Shown here piece by piece: positions 1 to 5,249 of a DNA stretch of 5,249 bases. The stretch's first letter is position 1. The number at the start of each line of letters is the position of its first letter. The DNA lies in NCBI GenBank assembly GCA_902495985.1, contig CABUZF010000105.1:1-5249 (forward strand), given 5' to 3'. The notes beneath the pieces were generated by a model. It saw only the letters and a list, made by a program, of their open reading frames with translations. It did no database searches and was not told the DNA's origin. The DNA comes from an uncultured Collinsella sp. GTDB lineage: Bacteria > Actinomycetota > Coriobacteriia > Coriobacteriales > Coriobacteriaceae. A program made the translations under genes and the position numbers.

Positions 1-620
1 CCGCCGACACCCTGCGCCCCGCGCTGCAGATCCTCAAGACCGCCCCGGGCACCAAGTTGGTCTCGGCCTTCTTCGTGATGTGCACCAACACCCCGCAGTT
101 CGGCACCGACGGCACGCTGATCTTCGCCGACTGCGGCCTCAACATCAACCCGTCCTCCGACGAGCTCTCCGAGATCGCCATCGCCTCCGCTCACTCTTGG
201 TCCACCTTCATGGGCAACGTTGAGCCGCACGTGGCCATGCTCTCCTACTCCACCATGGGCTCCGCCGGTGGCGAGGTCGCAAAGAAGGTCCAGGAGGCCG
301 TGAAGTTCTGCAAAGAGAAGGCTCCCGAGCTCGCCATCGATGGCGACCTGCAGCTCGACGCCGCCATCGTCCCCACCGTCGCCCAGCTCAAGGCTCCCGG
401 CTCCTCCGTTGCCGGTAAGGCCAACGTGCTCGTGTTCCCCGACCTCGAGGCCGGCAACATCGGCTACAAGCTGGTCCAGCGCTTCGCCGGTGCTGACGCC
501 TACGGCCCCATCCTGCAGGGCATCGCCAAGCCGGTTAACGACCTGTCGCGCGGCTGCTCTGCCGACGACATCGTGGGTGTCGTGGCCATCACCGCCGTCC
601 AGGCTCAGATGGCTGAGTAG
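1..620 (+). CDS. pta: Phosphate acetyltransferase, C-terminal part (5' end outside window)
   Basis: This enzyme interconverts acetyl-CoA plus phosphate and acetyl phosphate plus CoA in the cytoplasm, supplying the acetyl phosphate that acetate kinase uses to make ATP. The reading frame is open from the first full codon at base 3 to a TAG at 618-620, giving 205 visible residues of the PTA_PTB catalytic domain. Counting from that first codon, recognisable family blocks are TADTLRPALQ-like sequence at the start, FADCG at 41-45, YSTMGS at 82-87, DGDLQLDAA just after position 110, GNIGYKLVQR near 151, and the diagnostic KPVNDLSRGCSADDIV at 166-181 close to the C-terminus. The true start lies upstream of the window, so total length and any extra N-terminal domain cannot be judged; an internal TTG at 57 is not the start because the family alignment continues before it. 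The gene points towards the two acetate kinase genes on the other strand, rather than sharing an operon with them as in many bacteria. A large palindrome follows 15 bases after the stop. Confidence 0.95.
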   Translation, partial: ADTLRPALQILKTAPGTKLVSAFFVMCTNTPQFGTDGTLIFADCGLNINPSSDELSEIAIASAHSWSTFMGNVEPHVAMLSYSTMGSAGGEVAKKVQEAVKFCKEKAPELAIDGDLQLDAAIVPTVAQLKAPGSSVAGKANVLVFPDLEAGNIGYKLVQRFAGADAYGPILQGIAKPVNDLSRGCSADDIVGVVAITAVQAQMAE

Positions 621-635
621 CGAACATATCCCCTC

Positions 636-762
636 GGGACCCTACAGGGTAAAGCTCTGAAAACGTCCTCGGACATGTCGGAAGCCCCCGCTGCGCACTA
701 CGTGCGGCGGGGGCTTCCTCCGTCCTGTGGAATATTTTCAGAGCTTTACCCTGTAGGGTCCC
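636..762. repeat. 127-bp concentric palindromic (foldback, MITE-like) element
   Basis: Bases 636-663 and 735-762 are perfect 28-base inverted repeats, beginning GGGACCCTAC on the left and ending GTAGGGTCCC on the right. A second inverted repeat (680-691 with 707-718) lies inside them, and both pairs share the same centre at base 699, so the whole 127 bases can fold into one long hairpin with an imperfect middle section. Each arm also carries a 12-base near-palindrome (accct, two bases, agggt) at 639-650 and 748-759. No target-site duplication is visible in the flanks, and no transposase is present. It could be a non-autonomous mobile element, a dispersed intergenic repeat, or a large bidirectional terminator; the sequence shows only the symmetry. 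Confidence 0.8.
680..718 (+). terminator. GC-rich hairpin after pta, possible terminator
   Basis: A 12-bp perfect stem (680-691 with 707-718) is extended by cgcac/gtgcg (694-698 with 702-706), with a two-base bulge and a TAC loop. It starts 59 bases after the pta stop, in the centre of the 127-bp palindrome. The bases after the stem are cctccgtcctg, pyrimidine-rich but not a true T run. Intrinsic termination is therefore plausible rather than certain. Because the structure is symmetric, it could also block antisense transcription arriving from the ackA side. Confidence 0.5.
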
Positions 763-912
763 TGCCGTCACGTGGCAGTCAGGGTATCTGGAGTGGACGG
801 CGGCTTGGCTACGAGCTGAGGCTGAAGATCTGGATGGCCGGGTGCCGTTGCTGGGAGTGCAGGCGTTACTGGCGATGGTCACTTTGGGACTGGTATTTCC
901 GCCTGCTAGCAA
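763..912. other. Intergenic stretch with no supported gene
   Basis: This is the rest of the 348-base pta-ackA gap, between the palindrome and the ackA terminator. Frames are open on both strands, but they have no good start with an SD, run into the palindrome or antisense to ackA, and resemble no family. A hydrophobic run, PLLGVQALLAMVTLGLVF, is encoded on the plus strand from about 845, but it reads on into antisense of ackA and stops at 1033. The only small structure is a tgcc/ggca dyad around cacgtg at 763-777. Confidence 0.5.
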
Positions 913-946
913 AAAGGCCTCCGGAGCTGTTGCTCTGGAGGCCTTT
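911..946 (-). terminator. Rho-independent terminator of the downstream ackA copy
   Basis: An essentially perfect stem joins 913-922 to 937-946 (aaaggcctcc with ggaggccttt). It continues through a G-T pair and gagc/gctc to a tgtt loop at 928-931. Read on the minus strand, it begins about 23 bases after the ackA stop, and its 3' arm runs into a TTTTT tract. This is a classic intrinsic terminator. On the plus strand it is followed by cgttta, so weak bidirectional activity is possible. Confidence 0.88.
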
Positions 947-968
947 CGTTTACTTGCAAATGCGCGCG

Positions 969-2147
969 TTAGTTGTTCTTGGTCAGACGCTCGACGTCGT
1001 GGGCGATCATGTATTCCTCGTCGGTGGGGATGACCATGACCGTGACGGCGGAACCGGCGGAACTGATGACCTGCGGACCGTTGCCTACGGCCTCGCGGTT
1101 CCTGTTGTTGTCGATGCGCACGCCCAGCCACTCAAAGCAGTCGCAGAAGGCCTTGCGGATCGACCAGTCGTTCTCGCCGATGCCGGCGGTAAAGGTGATG
1201 GTGTCCACGCCCGCCATGGAAGCGATCATGGAGCCGGCCTGCTGCATGGCCTTGTAGGCGAACATATCGAAGGCGAGCAGGCAGCGCTCGTCGCCCTCGG
1301 AGGCGCGTGTACGGATGTCGCGGGCGTCGTTGGAGATACCCGAAATGGCAAGCAGGCCGGACTGCTTGTTCATCATGTCGTCGACTTCCTGGTAGCTGTA
1401 ACCGCCCTCGCGCTGCAGGTAGCATACGGTAGCCGGGTCAATGGAACCGCAGCGGGTACCCATCATCAGACCGTCAAGCGGCGTGAGGCCCATCGTGGTG
1501 TCGCGGCACACGCCGTCCTCGATAGCAGCGAGCGAAGCACCGTTACCCAAATGGCAAGAAAGCAGACGGTGGCAGCGCGAACCCAGGATCTCCTTGGCCA
1601 TCATCCACTCATAGCGGTGGCTCGTGCCGTGGGCGCCGTACTTGCGCACGTGGTACTTGTCGCACACGTCCTTGGGCAGCGCGTAGGTATAGGCGACCTC
1701 GGGCATGGTCATGTGGAACGAGGTGTCGAAGACCGCCACGTTGGGCAGCTTCGGATACTTCTCACGGCAATACTCAATCGCCGCGGCCTCGCCGTAGTTG
1801 TGCAGCGGGGCAAGCGGTGCCACCTCGAGAATCTTGGCCATGACCTCGTCGTCGACGACCGCGGAATCATCGAAGTGCCAGCCGCCCTGAACGATGCGAT
1901 GCCCAATGCCATCAATCGTAAAGTCGGTCTTCTCGAGCTCCTCGAGCACACGAGCGATAGCAGAGCGATGATCGGGGAAAGGGACCTCCTCGGTCTGCTT
2001 GGCGCCACCGTTCTCGGAGTGGCCAAAGATGCCCATGTCCGAACCGATACGTTCGCAGTTGCCCTTGGCGAAAACCTCGCGGGTATCGGTATCCAAAAGC
2101 TGATATTTAAGGCTTGAGCTGCCGGCGTTGACAACAAGTACGTTCAT
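969..2147 (-). CDS. ackA: Acetate kinase, copy 1 (canonical motifs)
   Basis: This cytoplasmic enzyme converts acetyl phosphate plus ADP to acetate plus ATP, the last step of acetate fermentation, and can run in reverse for acetate activation. The 392 residues match the usual family length of about 400. Sugar-kinase-like family motifs are intact: N7 and S10-K14 in NVLVVNAGSSSLKY, GHRIVQGG at 82-89 with R84, D141 in FDTSFH, H173 in GAHGTSHRY, the phosphate loop HLGNG at 199-203, R232 in GTRCGSIDP, the nucleotide motif GIGEN at 322-326, and PTDEE at 374-378. By family knowledge, N7, R84, D141, H173, R232 and the final Glu pair correspond to substrate and catalytic positions of studied acetate kinases. 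The ATG start is supported by an aaaggagt SD at 2151-2158, three bases upstream on the minus strand. The gene has its own promoter-like region and terminator and lies 164 bases downstream of a second copy. It contains 11 cysteines. Confidence 0.97.
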   Translation of the reverse strand: MNVLVVNAGSSSLKYQLLDTDTREVFAKGNCERIGSDMGIFGHSENGGAKQTEEVPFPDHRSAIARVLEELEKTDFTIDGIGHRIVQGGWHFDDSAVVDDEVMAKILEVAPLAPLHNYGEAAAIEYCREKYPKLPNVAVFDTSFHMTMPEVAYTYALPKDVCDKYHVRKYGAHGTSHRYEWMMAKEILGSRCHRLLSCHLGNGASLAAIEDGVCRDTTMGLTPLDGLMMGTRCGSIDPATVCYLQREGGYSYQEVDDMMNKQSGLLAISGISNDARDIRTRASEGDERCLLAFDMFAYKAMQQAGSMIASMAGVDTITFTAGIGENDWSIRKAFCDCFEWLGVRIDNNRNREAVGNGPQVISSAGSAVTVMVIPTDEEYMIAHDVERLTKNN

Positions 2148-2212
2148 GAGACTCCTTTGCAGTGCAATACGGTCGACGCAGACCCCTTAAGGCGGCCGCA
2201 TTTTAATAAGAA

Positions 2213-2241
2213 GTTATCACAACTTGATAAATAGCTATCAA
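2213..2241 (-). promoter_or_regulatory. Candidate sigma-70-type promoter of ackA copy 1
   Basis: Reading the minus strand, a -35-like TTGATA (2236-2241, five of six to TTGACA) is followed by exactly 17 bases and a -10-like GATAAC (2213-2218, four of six). Transcription would start near base 2206, giving a leader of about 60 bases before the ackA ATG. The placement after the upstream gene's terminator supports a separate promoter. Other -10-like options (TATTAA, TAAAAT) lie a few bases further downstream, so the exact box is uncertain. Confidence 0.5.
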
Positions 2242-2242
2242 G
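2214..2242. promoter_or_regulatory. Overlapping dyads, possible operator
   Basis: Two inverted repeats share a middle arm. TTATCA at 2214-2219 pairs with TGATAA at 2225-2230 (N5), and CTTGATA at 2223-2229 pairs with TATCAAG at 2236-2242 (N6). They cover the candidate -35, spacer and -10 of the ackA promoter. This is where a repressor or activator site would be expected, but the regulator is not identifiable and AT-rich promoters can show such symmetry by chance. Confidence 0.3.
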
Positions 2243-2261
2243 CATATCGCCCAACGAGCAC

Positions 2262-2300
2262 AAAAGAGGGGCCGAACGGCGCTCGGTCGTCCAGCCCCTC
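2262..2300 (-). terminator. Probable terminator of ackA copy 2
   Basis: The stem gaggggc (2266-2272) pairs with gcccctc (2294-2300). On the minus strand it starts 11 bases after the stop of the upstream ackA copy and is followed by TTTTGTG. The 21-base loop can pair further (ccga with tcgg). The 3' arm could slip by a few bases because cccct is repeated at 2295-2304. It separates the two kinase genes into different transcription units. Confidence 0.7.
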
Positions 2301-2311
2301 CCCTCTTGCAA

Positions 2312-3490
2312 TTACTTGCCGTTGACGATGCGCTCGACGTCGGAAGCGATCATGAACTCCTCGTCCGTGGGGATGACGAAAATCTTGACCTTGGAATCCT
2401 TGGCAGACAGGCACCAAGCGCCGTCGCCACGCAGGGCGTTGCGGGCATGATCCATCTTGACGCCCATAAAGGCCAGACGGTCGGCCACGCCAGCGCGGAC
2501 AGCCGGAGCGTGCTCGCCGATGCCGGCGGTAAAGACCAGGGTGTCCATGCCGCACATGGAAGCAGCCATCTCGGCAGCCTTGGCGGCAATCTTGTAGACA
2601 AACATGTCGAAGGCGAGCTGAGCATCGGGGTCACCAGCGGCGGCGAGCTCCTCGACGTTGCGGCAGTCGTTGGTCTTGCCGCCGGTCACAGCCAAAAGGC
2701 CGGACTTCTTGTTCATCATCTCGTCGACCTCGTCGAAGGTGTAGCCACCCTCGCGCTGCAGGTAGCACACGGTAGCCGGGTCGATGGAGCCGCAGCGGGT
2801 GCCCATCATGACGCCATCGAGCGGGGTGAGGCCCATGGTGGTGTCCATGCACTTGCCGTCCTCGATAGCGCACAGGGAAGCGCCGGAGCCGATATGGCAC
2901 ACGACGACCTTGCGGGCCTCGCCGTTGGTCATCTCGGCGACCTTCTTGGAGATGTAACGGTAGCTGGTGCCGTGGGCGCCGTACTTACGGATGTGCAGCT
3001 TGTCGCAAACGTCCTTGGGTAGAGCGTAAGTCTTGGCGACCTCGGGCATGTTGAAGTGGAAAGCGGTGTCATAGACCGTGACGTTGGGCAGGTCGGGATA
3101 CTGCTCCAGGCAGAACTCGATAACGTTGGCCTCGGGGTTGTTGTGGAGCGGCGCCAGCGGGGCGACCTCGCGGATCTTAGCGAGAACGTCCTCGTCGACG
3201 AGGGAGGAATCGCCAAAGTACCAACCGCCCTGAACGATGCGATGGCCGATGCCCTCGATCTTGACGCCGTTGGCCTCGAGGTCCTTCAGGACGACCTCGA
3301 TGGCGACCTTGTGGTCGGGGAACTCGATGTTCTCGGTCACCTTCTTGGAACCGTTGGCAGCGTGGGTGAAGGTACCGCCGGTAAAGCAGACGCGCTCGCA
3401 GGAGCCCTTTGCGGACACCTTGTGGGACTTGGTATCGATGACCTGATACTTAAGGGTCGAAGATCCTGCGTTGACGACCAGAACGTTCAT
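2312..3490 (-). CDS. ackA: Acetate kinase paralogue, copy 2 (altered motifs)
   Basis: This is a second complete 392-residue acetate kinase, about 60% identical to its neighbour by eye. The shared core includes NVLVVNAGSSTLKY at the N-terminus, GHRIVQGG at 82-89, D141 in YDTAFH, H173, R232 in GTRCGSIDP and PTDEE near the end, so a kinase acting on acetyl phosphate or a similar acyl phosphate is likely. Three signature positions differ from the canonical copy: HGTSH has become HGTSY (Y177), HLGNG has become HIGSG (S202), and GIGEN has become GIGEH (His at 327). By family knowledge, HLGNG and GIGEN lie at the nucleotide site, so donor preference or kinetics may differ; propionate or another short acyl substrate is an alternative. 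The ATG follows an agggaga SD at 3494-3500. A short ggcgg/ccgcc hairpin (3508-3524) lies just upstream of the SD. No convincing promoter was found in the 121-base gap before it. It contains 12 cysteines. Confidence 0.93.
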   Translation of the reverse strand: MNVLVVNAGSSTLKYQVIDTKSHKVSAKGSCERVCFTGGTFTHAANGSKKVTENIEFPDHKVAIEVVLKDLEANGVKIEGIGHRIVQGGWYFGDSSLVDEDVLAKIREVAPLAPLHNNPEANVIEFCLEQYPDLPNVTVYDTAFHFNMPEVAKTYALPKDVCDKLHIRKYGAHGTSYRYISKKVAEMTNGEARKVVVCHIGSGASLCAIEDGKCMDTTMGLTPLDGVMMGTRCGSIDPATVCYLQREGGYTFDEVDEMMNKKSGLLAVTGGKTNDCRNVEELAAAGDPDAQLAFDMFVYKIAAKAAEMAASMCGMDTLVFTAGIGEHAPAVRAGVADRLAFMGVKMDHARNALRGDGAWCLSAKDSKVKIFVIPTDEEFMIASDVERIVNGK

Positions 3491-3543
3491 GTGTCTCCCT
3501 ACTAACAGGCGGTGTGGCGCCGCCAGGTTACATACGCTTCAAT

Positions 3544-3577
3544 AATAAACCCAAACGCCCTCGCGCTCGGGTTTATT
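3544..3577 (-). terminator. Probable terminator of the MFS gene
   Basis: A perfect 9-bp stem, aataaaccc (3544-3552) with gggtttatt (3569-3577), encloses a 16-base GC-rich loop. It lies about 35 bases beyond the MFS stop on the minus strand, and the 3' arm reads GGGTTTATT followed by ATTG. The T-rich end is within the stem rather than a clean tail, so efficiency is uncertain. It would insulate the ackA copy downstream from MFS transcription. Confidence 0.55.
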
Positions 3578-3611
3578 GGCGTTGATATATAAGTTATCGG
3601 TGTCTAAATAC

Positions 3612-4772
3612 TCATGTCCTTTGGCTTGTAAGACGAAATAGCGCGGGGATATACACCAAAGAAGAAATCCCGAGCGCGACAAGCAATACGACTCGAATGC
3701 CCGCAGCGCTGCTCAACACAGCGTTGAGCAGATAGAAAAGAACAGCACCCACCGCCACCATCTGGCTTTGAACCGAAATCAATGAACAGCGCATCGAAGA
3801 ATCAGCAGCATTTTGAAAAATTGAGTATTTAATTGGAGCAAACAACGAGTACGCAACCGTCTGCAGCACATAGAACACGGGCAGCAAATTAGCCGGAGTA
3901 AGGGGGATCAAAAACAAAGCTGTCAATACTAAGCGAATGATGCCGCAAATACGCGCAAAACGGCCCTTGTCGACATGAGCAATCACACTGGGCACAATAA
4001 GCCCCATGGAGGCCGAGGCAAGGAGCTGGACCGCAATGGTCACACCCGAAGCGACGGAATTCATTCCGCGGCCCGCAAGCAGCAGTGAGAAAAAGTCTTC
4101 CAGGGCGACAAAAGCAAATGCCTGAGAACAGTCCATGATGAACGCTGAACGAAGAATGCCATTACACGCAATAGCGGCACCGATCATCTTCGGGCTAATT
4201 CCACGCTCAGGTGCCCCCGCAGTGCCCCCTCTTCGCATCTCAGGAATGCAGACAACGACAACCAACGTCAACACCATTGCGATGATATCTGCCGAAAGAC
4301 CAATGAGATATGCACCGACAGACGAAATGAAACCACCCACGCAAGCGGAGATGGCATAAGAGGCATAGAAAACAAATCGCTCAACGACATTAAGTCTTAC
4401 GAGCTGGTCCTGAGAGACGCTGTCAATGTAAATCGCTTCTATGGATCCGCTCAGACATGCAACGGCAAAACCTTTGAGAGCGAACGCACCGATTAAAAGC
4501 AGAGGGAAACGGACGAGAAGCAGGGCAGCGTAGTATCCAAGCATCCCCACGACGCCAACGAGACCGCTTGTCTTTCGTCCAAACCTATCAGCAATATAGC
4601 CAGTGGGAACTTCGAGGATGAACTTGCTCACTTGATATGCAATCATCATGCTAGAAATCGCCACTATCGAGAATCCGACGAATTCAAGGTAAACCGTCAG
4701 AAAATACAAAATGGTGCTGAAGTTCGACAGAAAAACGAACGTCATATAAAGCAAAACCGTACGGTTTTTCAT
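3612..4772 (-). CDS. Major facilitator superfamily transporter (substrate unknown)
   Basis: This is a 386-residue integral membrane protein of the 12-helix MFS type, close to the usual length of about 400. Hydrophobic segments appear at roughly 5-30, 32-54, 70-95, 97-117, 131-152, 155-176, 195-230, 240-263, 272-291, 295-312, 333-353 and 357-378. The best diagnostic is motif A in the loop after the second helix, GYIADRFGRK at 58-67, with EVPT just before it; a polar, charged stretch at 177-195 matches the central cytoplasmic loop. MFS proteins use ion gradients or facilitated diffusion to move small molecules. Drug efflux or metabolite export is a guess, and nothing here names the substrate. 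An upstream in-frame TTG at 4796 would add eight residues, but the ATG at 4772 has a GGAGG SD seven bases away and is preferred. The gene is clearly lower in GC than ackA and pta, with AT-rich codons, suggesting transfer. A probable LysR-type regulator gene lies upstream on the same strand. Confidence 0.9.
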   Translation of the reverse strand: MKNRTVLLYMTFVFLSNFSTILYFLTVYLEFVGFSIVAISSMMIAYQVSKFILEVPTGYIADRFGRKTSGLVGVVGMLGYYAALLLVRFPLLLIGAFALKGFAVACLSGSIEAIYIDSVSQDQLVRLNVVERFVFYASYAISACVGGFISSVGAYLIGLSADIIAMVLTLVVVVCIPEMRRGGTAGAPERGISPKMIGAAIACNGILRSAFIMDCSQAFAFVALEDFFSLLLAGRGMNSVASGVTIAVQLLASASMGLIVPSVIAHVDKGRFARICGIIRLVLTALFLIPLTPANLLPVFYVLQTVAYSLFAPIKYSIFQNAADSSMRCSLISVQSQMVAVGAVLFYLLNAVLSSAAGIRVVLLVALGISSLVYIPALFRLTSQRT

Positions 4773-4779
4773 GCTCCGC

Positions 4780-4784
4780 CCTCC
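4780..4784 (-). promoter_or_regulatory. SD sequence fixing the MFS start
   Basis: The minus strand reads GGAGG here, seven bases before the ATG at 4770-4772. The alternative TTG start at 4794-4796 lies upstream of this SD and has no comparable site of its own, so the shorter protein is the better call. Confidence 0.75.
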
Positions 4785-4845
4785 AAGAGTCAACAATCTG
4801 AATCGGAATCTTGGAAAAGCATGAGGGCAAAGCCGTCAGTCATGT

Positions 4846-4874
4846 GTTACAAGGCGTCAACATTCACTTGACAA
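4846..4874 (-). promoter_or_regulatory. Candidate promoter of the MFS gene
   Basis: On the minus strand, TTGTCA (4869-4874, five of six to the -35 consensus) is followed by 17 bases and TGTAAC (4846-4851, four of six to the -10). It lies in the 119-base gap between the regulator gene and the MFS start, just after a small hairpin, and leaves a leader of about 67 bases. Confidence 0.4.
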
Positions 4875-4877
4875 CAC

Positions 4878-4893
4878 GAGGCCAAATGGCCTC
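4878..4893 (-). terminator. Small hairpin at the end of the regulator gene, weak terminator candidate
   Basis: A perfect 6-bp stem, gaggcc (4878-4883) with ggcctc (4888-4893), has an aaat loop and overlaps the TGA stop of the upstream gene. The minus strand continues GTGTTGTC, which is a poor T tract. The regulator transcript may therefore end here or read on into the MFS gene. Confidence 0.35.
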
Positions 4894-5249
4894 ACGAAGC
4901 AAGATGACGCAATAGGTGAAGAAATACCGTCTGGTGTCGATCGGTCCAGGCATTTTGTCGATAGCAAAAGTAGATGGGCAAGGCTACGTCATGCGAGCCT
5001 TCAATAGAGCACTCGCTCACTTCCAATCCATCTGATGCGAGAGAAGAGCCAGAAAAACTCAATATCAATCCCCCGGCTTGAAGAAACTCAGCCTGCGCCC
5101 TGCTTCCGTATTCGACATCGCGAAAGCGGAAATTAACCAGCTGAGCTTCGGGACATTGATTGATTGCATTGAGACAGGGTGACAAATTAATGGGAACAGC
5201 GAGCCTGCCGCCCAGTAACTCACGAATGGTCATAGCGTCAACAGATTGA
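4892..5249 (-). CDS. Probable LysR-type transcriptional regulator, C-terminal part (5' end outside window)
   Basis: The frame is open from the window edge through 118 residues to a TGA at 4892-4894, so the N-terminal part of the gene lies beyond base 5249. A Met codon at 5233 is internal, since at least five further codons (QSVDA) precede it in frame. The visible part resembles the last third of a LysR effector-binding domain: alternating hydrophobic strands and helices, LQAGGLILSF about halfway, then the pattern LPIYFCYRQNA followed by a final helix, FLHLLRHLA, as in many members of that family. No helix-turn-helix is visible because it would be at the missing N-terminus. If correct, it is a cytoplasmic DNA-binding regulator, and the neighbouring MFS gene on the same strand is a natural candidate target. 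GC is low, like the MFS gene. The family call rests on overall pattern only; another uncharacterised protein is possible. Confidence 0.5.
   Translation of the reverse strand, partial: QSVDAMTIRELLGGRLAVPINLSPCLNAINQCPEAQLVNFRFRDVEYGSRAQAEFLQAGGLILSFSGSSLASDGLEVSECSIEGSHDVALPIYFCYRQNAWTDRHQTVFLHLLRHLAS

Noticed and set aside
842..1033. Hydrophobic small protein starting GTG at 842
   Set aside because: It has no SD, no defined start, and its second half is antisense to the ackA terminator and 3' end. The membrane-like run alone is weak evidence.
589..1131. Minus-strand open frame across the pta-ackA gap
   Set aside because: It overlaps the ackA 3' end, the terminator, the palindrome and the pta stop. 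The peptide FSELYPVGS appears both here and in the plus-strand frame starting at 675 only because the DNA is an inverted repeat.
675..2117. Long open frame of 480 codons on the plus strand opposite ackA copy 1
   Set aside because: It is antisense to a clear acetate kinase, begins inside the palindrome, has a low-complexity V/A/G/D/H-rich composition typical of antisense high-GC frames, and matches no family.
2172..2199. Cluster of SalI, AflII and NotI sites (gtcgac, cttaag, gcggccgc), resembling a cloning polylinker
   Set aside because: The flanks are natural-looking leader sequence continuous with the ackA promoter and SD, and no vector sequence is present. Chance in high-GC DNA is sufficient.
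2217..2222. Rex redox-regulator site at the ackA promoter
   Set aside because: Only the TCACAA half is present. The partner TTGTGA is absent at the required spacing; that position reads aataag.
2306..3505. Plus-strand open frames opposite ackA copy 2 (2306-3022 and 3056-3505)
   Set aside because: Their composition resembles the antisense frame over copy 1. This follows from the conserved sense protein, not from independent coding.
3581..3609. Plus-strand promoter TTGATA-N17-TAAATA
   Set aside because: The -10 is poor, and it would read antisense into the MFS gene with no plus-strand gene to serve.
4868..4873. Perfect -35 hexamer TTGACA on the plus strand
   Set aside because: There is no -10-like sequence 16-18 bases downstream, and no plus-strand gene follows.

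Overview
The window is high-GC bacterial DNA with strong SD sequences. It suggests a fermentative, strictly anaerobic actinobacterium of the Coriobacteriia (Collinsella-like). That placement is inferred from GC content, protein style and the duplicated acetate kinases; no rRNA or other taxonomic marker is present.

Layout: (1) Bases 1-620, plus strand: the C-terminal 205 codons of phosphate acetyltransferase (pta). (2) Bases 621-968: a non-coding gap holding a striking 127-bp foldback element (636-762) with perfect 28-bp terminal arms and a concentric GC-rich hairpin, then about 150 bp with no supported gene, then the terminator of the next gene. (3) Bases 969-2147 and 2312-3490, minus strand: two complete 392-aa acetate kinases in tandem. 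They are about 60% identical by eye, and each has its own SD sequence and terminator. A promoter-like sequence with overlapping TTATCA/TTGATA dyads precedes the downstream copy. (4) Bases 3612-4772, minus strand: an MFS transporter of visibly lower GC. (5) Bases 4892-5249, minus strand: the C-terminal part of a probable LysR-type regulator, cut by the window end.

How the genes work together: Pta converts acetyl-CoA to acetyl phosphate, and AckA converts acetyl phosphate plus ADP to acetate plus ATP. The left 3.5 kb is therefore the acetate-forming substrate-level phosphorylation module. It is unusual in having pta convergent to the kinases and in having two kinases. The copy nearer the MFS gene carries substitutions in the HGTSH, HLGNG and GIGEN motifs, so it may differ in nucleotide handling, substrate or regulation. 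The MFS and regulator genes on the right look like an unrelated, possibly acquired pair.

No RNA genes, CRISPR arrays, insertion sequences or phage genes were seen. The best candidates for something undescribed are the palindromic element after pta and the divergent second acetate kinase.
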